A DNA stretch of 64,000 nt from Pseudomonas californiensis (GTDB taxonomy: Bacteria > Pseudomonadota > Gammaproteobacteria > Pseudomonadales > Pseudomonadaceae): positions 372,001 to 436,000 of the forward strand of contig NZ_JAGTPK010000001.1 of assembly GCF_021147775.1 (NCBI RefSeq), written 5' to 3'. Below, piece by piece: positions 47,854 through 57,937 of this stretch (its first letter is position 1; each line of letters starts with the position of its first letter). The position numbers were made by a program, and so were the translations under genes. A model generated the notes under the pieces. The model ran no database searches and was not told the origin of the DNA. It was given only the letters and a program-made list of their open reading frames with translations.

Positions 47854-49122
47854 TCAATGGGCGTGCTCGGCGGAGCCTTTGCCCAGCTCTGACTTGAGGA
47901 TGAAGCTGCCCGCAGCGGCCACTTGGGTGCCGACGGCCAGGCCTTGAAGGATTTCCACGTAGCCGCCATCGCGACGCCCGACCGTCACGGGCAGCACCTG
48001 GAAGCCTTCGGCGTTGCGAACGAAAACGGACGGTTTGTCTTCGACGGTCTGGATTGCCGACTCGGGCAGGCTGACCGCCGCAAGGGTCTGCTCGGCCGCC
48101 ACGTCGATCGACACGAACAGGCCGGGACGCCAGGCGCCCTGTGGGTTGGCGAGCGTCACGCGGACCGACGCGGCGCGGGTCTGTTCGCCCAGCAAGCTGC
48201 CGACATAGCCCACCCGTCCTTCCACCCTGGCATTGAGGTCGGGCGCACTGACCATCACCGGTCGGCCGACCACCACTTTGTCCAAGTCTTTGGGCGCGAC
48301 GCCGAAGGTCGCCCAGACCCGTGACAAGTCCGACAGGGTGAAGGCATTGCTGGCTTCGTTGACCACTTCGCCGATGCCGAGGTGCTTTTCCACGACCGTG
48401 GCGTCAAACGGGGCAATCAGTTCGTACCGGTTGCCTGCCGAGGGTTTAAGGCTTGCGCCAATGGCACTGAGCTTTTGCCGGGCGTTGGCCAGGCTGATGT
48501 CGGCTTCCTGGAACGCATGGCGAGCCTGCTGGTAATCCTGTTCGGCCGAGATCCGGTCCTCCCACAGCTTCTTCTCGCGTTGCAAGGTCAGCCGCGCCAG
48601 TTCCTGCCGTCGCTGTGCCGCGTCGAGCTCGCTGCGCTGATCAGAAATCTGCTGGCTGGCGATCACGGCCAGCACCTGGCCTTTCTTGACCGTCTGCCCG
48701 AGGTCGACCTTGACCGATTCGACGACCCCGGCCACGCGCGGCACGACGTGCGCCGTGCGGTCTTCGTCAAAGCGGATTTCACCGGGAAAGGTCACGGTGC
48801 TGCCCATTTGCCGAGGCGCAGCAGTGACCAGTTCGATTCCGGCCGCCTTGACCTGTGCTTCTGTCAGCTCGATATGACCTTCTTCTTCCTCGTGGGCTGC
48901 CTCGGACGGGGCGGTGTCCGGACGTTTCGCTTCATTGTCGTGGCTGTCCTCGTCGTGCCCCTGCTCCTGGGCATGGTCGTCAGGGGATTCGTCTGTGTGT
49001 TCTTTGCTGGCTGGCTGGGCCTTGGCGGTGAATGGCGATAACTGATCCCCCACCGTCACGCTGCCCAGACCAATGAGTGCGACCACTGCCAAAGCAATGG
49101 CAAGGCTTCGTTGTTTATTCAT
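47854..49122 (-). CDS. czcB: Heavy-metal RND efflux periplasmic adaptor, CzcB type
   Basis: A 422-residue membrane-fusion protein linking CzcA to the outer-membrane channel. It has an N-terminal signal/anchor (LAIALAVVALIGLGSVTV), then a 50-residue stretch very rich in His, Asp and Glu (EHTDESPDDHAQEQGHDEDS), likely metal-binding, a barrel-sandwich hybrid domain with an alpha hairpin (SAEQDYQQARHAFQEADISLANAR) and a C terminus ending AEHAH. GGAG precedes the ATG. Middle gene of czcCBA. Confidence 0.92.
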   Translation of the reverse strand: MNKQRSLAIALAVVALIGLGSVTVGDQLSPFTAKAQPASKEHTDESPDDHAQEQGHDEDSHDNEAKRPDTAPSEAAHEEEEGHIELTEAQVKAAGIELVTAAPRQMGSTVTFPGEIRFDEDRTAHVVPRVAGVVESVKVDLGQTVKKGQVLAVIASQQISDQRSELDAAQRRQELARLTLQREKKLWEDRISAEQDYQQARHAFQEADISLANARQKLSAIGASLKPSAGNRYELIAPFDATVVEKHLGIGEVVNEASNAFTLSDLSRVWATFGVAPKDLDKVVVGRPVMVSAPDLNARVEGRVGYVGSLLGEQTRAASVRVTLANPQGAWRPGLFVSIDVAAEQTLAAVSLPESAIQTVEDKPSVFVRNAEGFQVLPVTVGRRDGGYVEILQGLAVGTQVAAAGSFILKSELGKGSAEHAH

Positions 49123-49188
49123 GAGTGCTCCCGGCGATCACGTTCACGCGCACATCGCAATACGCTCGATTGGTACGGAAAGGGGCTA

Positions 49189-50460
49189 TCAGGGGGTGAT
49201 GCTGAACCGGTCGAGATCGCCGTAAATGCGTTCGATAGTCACGCTGGCCTCGGTGGCGGTCGCCAGCGATTCGAGGTATTGGCCTCGGGCCGAAATCAGT
49301 GTTCGCTGTGCGTCCAGAACTTCGAGGAAACCGAACTTGCCCATCTCGAAACCGCGTGTGGCGGTGTCCACGGCTCGCTGCGCAGCGGGCAGGATGACCT
49401 GATTGAACGACTCCACTTCCTGCGCCGCGGTCGCCCATTGATCAAGCGCCGACTGGGTTTCGGTGCGCAGCTTGAGTTCAGCGGCGTTGCGCAGGTCGCG
49501 GGCCTGATCTGCCCGGCGTGATGCCGAGAGAACGTTGCCCTGATTACGATCAAACAGTGGGATCGGCATCGACAGCCCCACCACATTGATACGCTCACGC
49601 TCACGCTCACGCTCTTCGCGACTGTACTGGCTGCCCACGCTGACGGTCAGGTCGGGGATACGCTTGGCCCGCTCCGAGCCCAGCGAGGCTTCGCGCTGTT
49701 CGATGCGCGCGTGCGCGAGGCGCAGCTCGGCGGTCTGATTGACGGCGCTCAACAGGCGTGGCGCAGGAAGGGATTTACCCGGTGACAGATTTTGGTAATG
49801 AAGTCGCTCGAACGTAGCCGTTGGCGAGCCTGTCGCCCGCGCGAGCTCGCGGTAGCTGTTGGCTTTCTGCGTTTCAGCGCGGCGTACCAGCAGGTCCGTT
49901 TCAGCCAACTGAACCTGCGCACGCGTGGCCTCGACGGGCGATGTCTTGCCGGCGCGAACCCGTCCATCGGCCACTTGCAGGCCACGTGCAGCGAGCGTCT
50001 GCGATTGCTTCGCGAGATCCAGCCCTGCCTGGGCACGCACGGCTGCGTAGAACGCCTGAGTTACTTGGGCGCGTAATTCGTTGCCGCGCATCTCCAGTTC
50101 GATCCCGGCAGCATCCCGGCCCCGGCTCGCGGCGTCGATACGCGCTCCTCGTTTGCCACCCAGTTCCAGCGCCTGGCTGAGCATGACCGTGGTGGTGCTG
50201 GTTTCACGCCGCGTGTCTTCGGTTTCCCACGAAAGCACCGGGTTCGGAATCAGCCCCGCCTGCTGGCGCTCACCCTCGGAAATGCCGATTTCCCATTGTG
50301 CTGCGGCAAGCTCAGGGTTTTGGGCAAAGGCCGCTTGCAGGGCCTGCGGCAGGCTCATGCTCTGGGCCTGTGCCGTGCTGGCCATGATCAATGGCAATAA
50401 CAGGACGAACACGCCCTGGCTCATGCGGGACGTCGCGCAAAACACTTTAGACCCAGGCAC
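49189..50460 (-). CDS. czcC: Heavy-metal RND efflux outer-membrane channel, CzcC type
   Basis: A TolC-family outer-membrane protein with the tandem helical repeat pattern (LPQALQAAFAQNPELAAAQWEIGISEGERQQAGLIPNPVL, and EVLDAQRTLISARGQYLESLA). The start is uncertain. A GTG at 50460 follows GGGAG by ten bases and gives a 423-residue protein with a longer, positively charged signal-peptide head. An ATG at 50424 gives 411 residues but has no ribosome site. A hexanucleotide repeat encodes ERERERER in the middle of the protein. First gene of czcCBA; its leader contains a 16-bp inverted repeat that includes the ribosome site. Confidence 0.88.
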   Translation of the reverse strand: MPGSKVFCATSRMSQGVFVLLLPLIMASTAQAQSMSLPQALQAAFAQNPELAAAQWEIGISEGERQQAGLIPNPVLSWETEDTRRETSTTTVMLSQALELGGKRGARIDAASRGRDAAGIELEMRGNELRAQVTQAFYAAVRAQAGLDLAKQSQTLAARGLQVADGRVRAGKTSPVEATRAQVQLAETDLLVRRAETQKANSYRELARATGSPTATFERLHYQNLSPGKSLPAPRLLSAVNQTAELRLAHARIEQREASLGSERAKRIPDLTVSVGSQYSREERERERERINVVGLSMPIPLFDRNQGNVLSASRRADQARDLRNAAELKLRTETQSALDQWATAAQEVESFNQVILPAAQRAVDTATRGFEMGKFGFLEVLDAQRTLISARGQYLESLATATEASVTIERIYGDLDRFSITP

Positions 50461-50469
50461 GTACGTGAC

Positions 50470-50564
50470 ACTCCCTTTGCATAAAACACCCCGATTCAAT
50501 AAAAAAAATCGACGCCCCTGGAGGGCTGCCGAACTTGAATACGAGGACTTTATGCAAAGGGAGT
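50470..50564. promoter_or_regulatory. 16-bp perfect inverted repeat in the czcC leader
   Basis: ACTCCCTTTGCATAAA (50470-50485) and TTTATGCAAAGGGAGT (50549-50564) are perfect inverse complements 63 bp apart. On the czcC strand the downstream arm contains the GGGAG ribosome site of the GTG start. The loop holds two smaller potential hairpins (CGATT/AATCG and GCCC/GGGC). It could be a sequestering RNA structure, a DNA operator pair or the ends of a 95-bp mobile element. Confidence 0.6.
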
Positions 50565-50585
50565 TATCAGAGGGATTGCCGCAAA

Positions 50586-50597
50586 ATTACAATATCG
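50586..50597. promoter_or_regulatory. ATTACAATATCG box upstream of czcC
   Basis: Shares ATTACAATAT-G with site A at 39300-39311 upstream of the DUF2790 gene. It lies 126 bp before czcC and 341 bp before czcR. A candidate CzcR-type binding site. Confidence 0.4.
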
Positions 50598-50611
50598 TTA
50601 TTAAAGAATGA

Positions 50612-50937
50612 CCCGGCTTCTTTTCCAATACACTTTTCATATCCACTACACTGCGGCCCCCGTCGCGTGGCTGAAAACCAAGTGTGCGAGAAGCTTCGCG
50701 CTGGTGTTTTTCCGGGGATTATCCAGGATTTGGGTCGCATGACATGACGTCGCTTTCAGACCTGAACAGATGATGTTGTGGGATCAAGCGTTTGGCCCTG
50801 AAGCCGATATCGGTTGCAGGGTCCAGTGACTCAATCGGGCTGTTGATGAAAGGTCTTTTGACGAGGTGGCGAATACCGTCCCCCGTCATGTGTGAAGTCA
50901 CCCGGCATCAGCGGTCAATCAAACAGGAAACCTCTCC
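50612..50937. other. Intergenic region between the czcC leader and czcR
   Basis: About 325 bp without a supportable gene. A minus-strand frame at 50719-50901 is open but lacks known motifs. Presumably holds promoters of czcRS and czcCBA. Confidence 0.4.
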
Positions 50938-51612
50938 ATGCGCATCCTTGTCGTCGAGGACGAGCCGAAAACTGCCGAGTACATGCATCAGGGTCTGACC
51001 GAAAGTGGTTATGTCGTTGATATTGCCAATACCGGGCTCGACGGGCTCTATCTTGCTCAGCATCAAGCCTACGATGTCGTGATTCTCGATGTGAACCTGC
51101 CCGAGATGGACGGCTGGGAGGTATTGGCCCGGCTCAGAAAAACCGTCAACACCCGCATCATGATGGTCACTGCACGAGGCCGCCTTGAAGAACGGGTCAA
51201 GGGGCTGGAAATGGGCGCGGACGATTACCTGGTCAAGCCCTTCGAGTTTCCCGAGCTTTTGGCCAGGGTTCGTACGCTGATGCGTCGCTGCGAGCCACTC
51301 ACCACACCTAAGGTGCTGCAGGTCGGCGACCTTGAACTGGATCAGGGTCGGCATCGCGCGTTCCGGGGCAAGCAGCGCATCGACCTGACCACCAAGGAGT
51401 TTGCGCTCCTGCACTTGCTGATGCGCCATAGCGGTGAGGTCATGTCCCGGACTCAGATCATTTCTCTGGTCTGGGACATGAACTTCGACTGCGACACCAA
51501 CGTGGTGGAGGTGTCGATCCGGCGTCTGCGCGCGAAGATCGACGACCCCTTCGAGAGCAAACTGATCCACACCCTGCGCGGCGTCGGCTACGTGCTGGAA
51601 GTTCGCGAATGA
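50938..51612 (+). CDS. czcR: Heavy-metal response regulator, CzcR type
   Basis: A 224-residue OmpR-family regulator. Receiver domain residues 1-115 carry the acidic pocket (VVEDEP), phosphoacceptor Asp51 (VVILDVNLPEMDG) and the KPF motif at Lys100. The C-terminal winged helix (DLTTKEFALLHLLMRHSGEVMSRTQIISLVWDMNFDCDTNVVEVSIRRLRAKID) matches heavy-metal regulators such as CzcR, CopR and IrlR. Its stop overlaps the czcS start (ATGA). It is divergent from czcCBA, the expected target. Confidence 0.93.
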   Translation: MRILVVEDEPKTAEYMHQGLTESGYVVDIANTGLDGLYLAQHQAYDVVILDVNLPEMDGWEVLARLRKTVNTRIMMVTARGRLEERVKGLEMGADDYLVKPFEFPELLARVRTLMRRCEPLTTPKVLQVGDLELDQGRHRAFRGKQRIDLTTKEFALLHLLMRHSGEVMSRTQIISLVWDMNFDCDTNVVEVSIRRLRAKIDDPFESKLIHTLRGVGYVLEVRE

Positions 51613-53000
51613 GACCGACCCGTCTTTCGACGCGGCTGGGGCTCACCGTCACCGCCTTGATGGCATTGCTGGTGCTGGTGATGGAGGTGTTTGCCTACGC
51701 GGCTATTTCACGCCAACTGGACCTGCGCGCCGAAGACAACGTGAACGAGAAGTTTGCGCAGATCGAGCACGCCATGAGCGAAGGCTTTCTGTCGGTCTCG
51801 GACATCACCTATTACCCGCATACCGTGCGTGACCAGATCATCGGCCACGACAGTCTGTCGCTGATCATTCTCGATGCTGGCACCCCTCGCAAACGACTGA
51901 TGGCGCTGGGCAAGGATGAAGACATGGATCTGCCGATCCCCGACGCGGACGGTCAGTCTCAGGGTTTTCGGCAACTGGAGTCGGTCGAAGGTCACCGCAT
52001 CCTGATGGGCTACCGATACCTGCGTCTCAAGACCGACGAGAATATTCTGGTCCTGCTGACGATGGACCGACAGAACGATGCAACGCTGCTGCATGCGTAC
52101 GTCATGTCCACGTTCGTGGTGCTGCCAGTGATTCTGTTGCTGGTCGGGCTCGGTGCCTGGTGGGTAGTGCGTCGTGGACTGAGGCCGCTGGATGCGTTCA
52201 GAAAAGTCACTTCATTGATTTCGGCCCGCGACCTGTCGCACCGCATGAAAGTCAAAGGCCTGCCGGACGAATTGCGCGACCTGGCCCACGCGGTGAACTT
52301 CATGCTCCACAGGCTGGATGGGGATGTTCAGCAGTTGTCGCAGTTCTCGGACGATCTGGCCCATGAACTGCGCTCGCCCATGAGTAACCTGATGGGCAAG
52401 GCTCAGGTCACATTGTCGAGAGAGCGGCCAGCAGAAGATTACAAGCAGGCGCTTGAGTCTTGCACCGAAGAGCTGGAACGCATGTCGCGGATGATTTCCC
52501 AGATGCTGTTTCTGGCCAGCGTGAGCCAGCCAGCGGCACCGCTGTCTTTCGAGGCCGTGGACCTTCGCGAAGAGTCGGAAAAAGTGATCGAGCTGTTTTC
52601 GTCTTCCGCCGAAGAGCGCGCCATCGACATTGAAGTCAGGGGCGATGCAGTGGCCATGGGCGACAGACTGATGATCCAGCGTGCCATTTCGAACCTGCTC
52701 TCCAACGCCATCCGGCACGCAACGGCGGGCAGTGCCATCACCGTCACACTCGCCCACAACGCGAATGAAGTGTCGCTGGCGGTACGCAATGCGGGCGACG
52801 GGATAGAGGCTGAGCACTTGCCGCGTCTGTTCGACCGCTTCTATCGGGTGCATGTCAGCCGCGCCCGTCAGAAGGGCGGGACAGGGCTGGGATTGGCCAT
52901 CGTGCGCTCGATCATGAGCCTGCACGAAGGGCAGGTCACGGTTGAAAGCCAGCCGGGAGCGTTCACCACCTTCCGTCTGTTGTTCCCCCGACTGGCCTGA
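51609..53000 (+). CDS. czcS: Heavy-metal sensor histidine kinase, CzcS type
   Basis: A 463-residue membrane sensor with two transmembrane segments (about 11-32 and 163-186) flanking a periplasmic domain of about 130 residues. A HAMP domain (RPLDAFRKVTSLISARDLSHR) follows, then the H-box DDLAHELRSPM with His252, and an ATPase domain (N box NLLSNAIRHA, G boxes GGTGLGLAIVRSIM). It belongs to the CusS/CzcS/IrlS heavy-metal kinase family. A 4-bp overlap with czcR indicates coupled translation. The exact metal sensed is inferred from the adjacent czcCBA pump. Confidence 0.93.
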   Translation: MRPTRLSTRLGLTVTALMALLVLVMEVFAYAAISRQLDLRAEDNVNEKFAQIEHAMSEGFLSVSDITYYPHTVRDQIIGHDSLSLIILDAGTPRKRLMALGKDEDMDLPIPDADGQSQGFRQLESVEGHRILMGYRYLRLKTDENILVLLTMDRQNDATLLHAYVMSTFVVLPVILLLVGLGAWWVVRRGLRPLDAFRKVTSLISARDLSHRMKVKGLPDELRDLAHAVNFMLHRLDGDVQQLSQFSDDLAHELRSPMSNLMGKAQVTLSRERPAEDYKQALESCTEELERMSRMISQMLFLASVSQPAAPLSFEAVDLREESEKVIELFSSSAEERAIDIEVRGDAVAMGDRLMIQRAISNLLSNAIRHATAGSAITVTLAHNANEVSLAVRNAGDGIEAEHLPRLFDRFYRVHVSRARQKGGTGLGLAIVRSIMSLHEGQVTVESQPGAFTTFRLLFPRLA

Positions 53001-53117
53001 GCCGGTACCAGGTACGCCGCGCATGAGTCCAGAACGGCATTGAACCGACTTGGCCGGACGTTGATCCGGTATGCTCGGCGCTCGGTTTACATAACCTGAA
53101 CGTCAAGGAGTGGATCA

Positions 53118-53957
53118 GTGCTGGCAACGGTTCTGGTGTTGATTGCAGCCGTGCTGCACGCCACATGGAACACGCTCGTCAAGTTCAGCGGCGAGCGCGT
53201 GCTTGTCATCGCAAGCATGGATGCGGTGGCACTGCTGTTTGCCGTCTGCGCAGTCGCATTCGTCACGCCACCAGCCCCTGCCGTCTGGCCCTGGCTGGTG
53301 GCGTCTGCGCTTTTCGAGCTGCTGTACCGCGTGTTGCTCATTCAAGCCTATCGAGTCGGCGATCTGGGGCTGGTCTATCCGCTCATGCGTGGGCTTTCAC
53401 CACTGGTGGTGCTGGGTTTGACGTTGACCTTTGCTGGCGAGCACCTGAGCACTCAGCAAATACTGGGTATCCTGCTCATCCCCAGCGGCATGATCTGTCT
53501 GTTATGGCAGGGCGGCGGCGGAGCGCGATTGCCTTGGTCGATGCTTCCTGTCGTCGGGCTGATCGGCATCTGCATCGGCAGCTACACCTGGATCGACGGT
53601 CAGGCCCTCAAACTGGGCGCACTGCCCCTGGATTATCTGGTCTGGCTGACATTGGTCAGCGCCTGGCCCTTTCCTGCATTGGCAATGTGTTACAGACGGT
53701 CGGCATTCACCCTGTTCTGGCGTGAGCAGTGGCGGCTTGGGCTGGCAGTCGGGTTGTGCGTATTGTTCAGCTACGCGCTGGTATTGTGGGCAATGCAGAT
53801 CGGGTCGGTGGCTGAAGCGGCAGCGCTTCGGGAGATCAGCGTGGTGCTTGTGGTCCTGTTCGGCATGCATTATCTGAAAGAACCTTTCGGCCGTCCCCGG
53901 CTCTTAGCCTGTGGGCTGGTCTTGCTCGGCATGCTTCTGATGAAGCTGAAACTATAA
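53118..53957 (+). CDS. DMT superfamily (EamA) transporter
   Basis: A 279-residue membrane protein with about ten helices in two EamA halves (VLIAAVLHATWNTLVKFSGER and RVGDLGLVYPLMRGLSPLVVLGLTLTFAGEHLSTQQILGILLIPSG; second half ending GRPRLLACGLVLLGMLLMKL). AAGGAG sits seven bases before a GTG start. Substrate unknown; such proteins often export metabolites. Followed 10 bp later by the MAPEG gene, so the two may be co-transcribed. Confidence 0.88.
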   Translation: MLATVLVLIAAVLHATWNTLVKFSGERVLVIASMDAVALLFAVCAVAFVTPPAPAVWPWLVASALFELLYRVLLIQAYRVGDLGLVYPLMRGLSPLVVLGLTLTFAGEHLSTQQILGILLIPSGMICLLWQGGGGARLPWSMLPVVGLIGICIGSYTWIDGQALKLGALPLDYLVWLTLVSAWPFPALAMCYRRSAFTLFWREQWRLGLAVGLCVLFSYALVLWAMQIGSVAEAAALREISVVLVVLFGMHYLKEPFGRPRLLACGLVLLGMLLMKLKL

Positions 53958-53967
53958 GGATGGACGT

Positions 53968-54369
53968 ATGACAGTTGCTTTCTGGTGCGTATTGGTCGCG
54001 ATCCTTCTACCGATTGTGTGTGCGGGCATTGCCAAGTTCGGCAGCGGCAAGTTCGGTTCGGGGAACAATCACGACCCGCGTGCATTTCTCGACAAGCTTG
54101 AAGGCTTCCCGAGACGTGCGCACGCGGCTCAACTCAACAGCTATGAGGCCATTCCGGCGTTCGCGGCTGCGGTGATCATTGCCCACATCGCGGGCAATGC
54201 GCAGTTGGTGACCATTGATGTACTGGCGGTGCTGTTCATCACCAGTCGCCTGTTGTACATCATCTTCTATCTGGCCGACCTCGCGGCACTGCGCTCGCTG
54301 ATCTGGCTGGTCGGTATGGGTCTGATCATTGCGCTGTTCGGTGTATCGGCTTTCCCGGCTGCGTCCTGA
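53968..54369 (+). CDS. MAPEG family membrane protein
   Basis: A 133-residue protein with four hydrophobic segments. FPRRAHAAQLNSYEAIPAFAAAVIIAH contains the conserved Asn/Glu-containing MAPEG motif (RAxAAQxNxxEA), followed by SRLLYIIFYLADLAALRSLIW. MAPEG proteins include glutathione-dependent enzymes of eicosanoid and drug metabolism; the bacterial role is unknown. It lies 10 bp after the DMT transporter gene. Confidence 0.88.
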   Translation: MTVAFWCVLVAILLPIVCAGIAKFGSGKFGSGNNHDPRAFLDKLEGFPRRAHAAQLNSYEAIPAFAAAVIIAHIAGNAQLVTIDVLAVLFITSRLLYIIFYLADLAALRSLIWLVGMGLIIALFGVSAFPAAS

Positions 54370-54429
54370 CAACCTGCCTGAAGAGCCGTCTGCAACGCTG
54401 TAGTCATGACAGCGTTGCTCAAGATGCGA

Positions 54430-54840
54430 TCACTCGTCGGGCTGGACTTTCTCGAGTTCGGTCTGCGCGTCCTGCAGCTCTTTGCGTGACTCGGCCAGCT
54501 TGTCCTTGCGCTTGTTGATCTTCTCCGGATCGCCCTTGTCCATGGCCTTGTTCAGGTCGGTCTGGCGGCGGCTCACTTCACGCTTGGCGTCCAGCACCTT
54601 CTGCTCGCGCTGCTTGAGCAGCGAAGTTTCCGTACAGTTGGCATTGACCTCGCTCAGGGCCTTCTCCAGGCCCGCCTGTTCGGCCTTGTTGCCTTCGGTT
54701 TTGGCATCCTGAATCTTGCTGCTGATTTCCTGACTCTTGAGCAGGCACTCTGACGGCGGCGCCTGTTCAGCCGCCAGCAGGGGTGTGGCCAGCAATGTGC
54801 AGCTGGCGAAGACAATCAGCGGCGACAAAAAAAACTTCAT
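54430..54840 (-). CDS. DUF1090 family periplasmic protein
   Basis: A 136-residue protein from the ATG at 54840, which has AAGGAG upstream; the frame continues 86 codons further without support. Signal peptide MKFFLSPLIVFASCTLLATPLLA is followed by a long charged helical region predicted to form a coiled coil (LLKQREQKVLDAKREVSRRQTDLNKAMDKGDPEKINKRKDKLAESRKELQDAQTEL), typical of DUF1090 (YqjC-like). Function unknown. The mature part has a cysteine early (SECLLKS) and one in NANCTETS. Confidence 0.87.
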   Translation of the reverse strand: MKFFLSPLIVFASCTLLATPLLAAEQAPPSECLLKSQEISSKIQDAKTEGNKAEQAGLEKALSEVNANCTETSLLKQREQKVLDAKREVSRRQTDLNKAMDKGDPEKINKRKDKLAESRKELQDAQTELEKVQPDE

Positions 54841-54890
54841 ATGAACTCCTTTTGAAAATGAAATCCGGGCGGAAAAATGAAAGCCCGACA

Positions 54891-56606
<1,716 letters not shown>

Positions 56607-56678
56607 CTAGTCGCTGACAGGCGCCATCGGCGGTCTGCATGGTTACCGGATTTTACCGGGCTTGGTTTGAGTAGACGC

Positions 56679-56716
56679 AAAAAAGCCCCGCACGACCAGG
56701 CCGTGCGGGGCTTTTT
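56679..56716 (-). terminator. Rho-independent terminator of metK
   Basis: A 15-bp stem of AAAAAGCCCCGCACG and its complement with a 7-base loop lies 10 bp beyond the metK stop and has a T run on the minus strand. It also lies upstream of ligB and limits read-through into it. Confidence 0.92.
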
Positions 56717-56726
56717 GGGTGGGGCT

Positions 56727-57917
56727 TTACAGGCCGGCAGCTATGCGCAGGGCGTCGGCACGGTCTGTTTTTTCCCAGGTGAAGGCGGTGAAGGTGTCAT
56801 CGCCAACGGTCATTTCAACCGGGATACGGCCGAAGTGGCCGTAGGCCGCAGTGGCCTTGTACATCGGGTGCCGCAGGTCGAGCATGGTGGTGATCGCATA
56901 CGGACGCAGGTCGAAGTGTTCGCGGACCAGATTGATGATCTTGTCGTCGGACAGCTTGCCGGTGCCAAAGGTGTTCAGCGAGATAGAGGTCGGTTGTGCA
57001 ACGCCGATGGCGTAGGACACCTGGATCTCGCAACGCTCTGCCAGACCAGCAGCAACGATGTTCTTGGCCACGTAACGACCTGCGTAGGCAGCCGAGCGGT
57101 CAACCTTCGATGGGTCCTTGCCGGAGAATGCGCCACCGCCGTGACGGGCCATGCCGCCGTAGGTGTCGACGATGATCTTGCGACCTGTCAGACCGCAGTC
57201 GCCAACCGGGCCACCGATGATGAAGTTGCCGGTCGGGTTGATGTGGAACTGGGTGTCCTTGTGCAGCAGATGCGCCGGGATCACGTGCTTGACGATCAGC
57301 TCCATCACGCCTTCGCGCAGGTCGGCGTACGAGACATCCGGGTTGTGCTGAGTCGACAGAACGATAGCGTCAACGCCAACCACCTTGCCGTTTTCGTAGC
57401 GGCAGGTGACCTGGGATTTTGCATCCGGGCGCAGCCAAGGCAGCAGGCCGGATTTGCGTGCTTGTGCCTGACGCTCGACCAACTGGTGCGAGAAGGTGAT
57501 CGGTGCCGGCATCAGTACGTCGGTTTCGTTGCTCGCGTAGCCGAACATCAGGCCCTGGTCGCCAGCGCCCTGATCTTCAGGCTTGCTGCGGTCAACGCCC
57601 TGGGCGATGTCCACTGACTGCTTGCCGATGATGTTCATCACGCCGCAGGTCGCGCCGTCGAAGCCGACGTCGGAGCTGTTGTAGCCGATGTCGAGGATGA
57701 CGTTACGTACGATGTCTTCCAGGTCGACCCAGGCCGAAGTCGTCACTTCGCCCGCGATGATCGCCACACCGGTCTTGACCAGTGTTTCGCACGCCACACG
57801 GGCGTATTTGTCTTCAGCGATGATCGCATCCAGAACCGCGTCGGAAATCTGGTCGGCGATCTTGTCCGGATGCCCTTCGGACACGGATTCGGAGGTGAAA
57901 AGTGAGTATTCGCTCAT
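56727..57917 (-). CDS. metK: S-adenosylmethionine synthetase
   Basis: Makes SAM from methionine and ATP. It has 396 residues with the family motifs [34 protein letters not shown] and [19 protein letters not shown] (P-loop-like and catalytic regions), all intact. The ArsR/methyltransferase gene lies only 20 bp upstream on the same strand, so metK is probably transcribed with it from a promoter carrying a long palindrome. Known to be essential in most bacteria. Confidence 0.97.
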   Translation of the reverse strand: MSEYSLFTSESVSEGHPDKIADQISDAVLDAIIAEDKYARVACETLVKTGVAIIAGEVTTSAWVDLEDIVRNVILDIGYNSSDVGFDGATCGVMNIIGKQSVDIAQGVDRSKPEDQGAGDQGLMFGYASNETDVLMPAPITFSHQLVERQAQARKSGLLPWLRPDAKSQVTCRYENGKVVGVDAIVLSTQHNPDVSYADLREGVMELIVKHVIPAHLLHKDTQFHINPTGNFIIGGPVGDCGLTGRKIIVDTYGGMARHGGGAFSGKDPSKVDRSAAYAGRYVAKNIVAAGLAERCEIQVSYAIGVAQPTSISLNTFGTGKLSDDKIINLVREHFDLRPYAITTMLDLRHPMYKATAAYGHFGRIPVEMTVGDDTFTAFTWEKTDRADALRIAAGL

Positions 57918-57937
57918 CTCTACGGGTTTCCTTCATT

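Noticed and set aside
50719..50901. Possible transposase remnant between the czcC leader and czcR
   Set aside because: The minus-strand frame is open but has no DDE or other transposase motif and no inverted-repeat ends; not enough to call.
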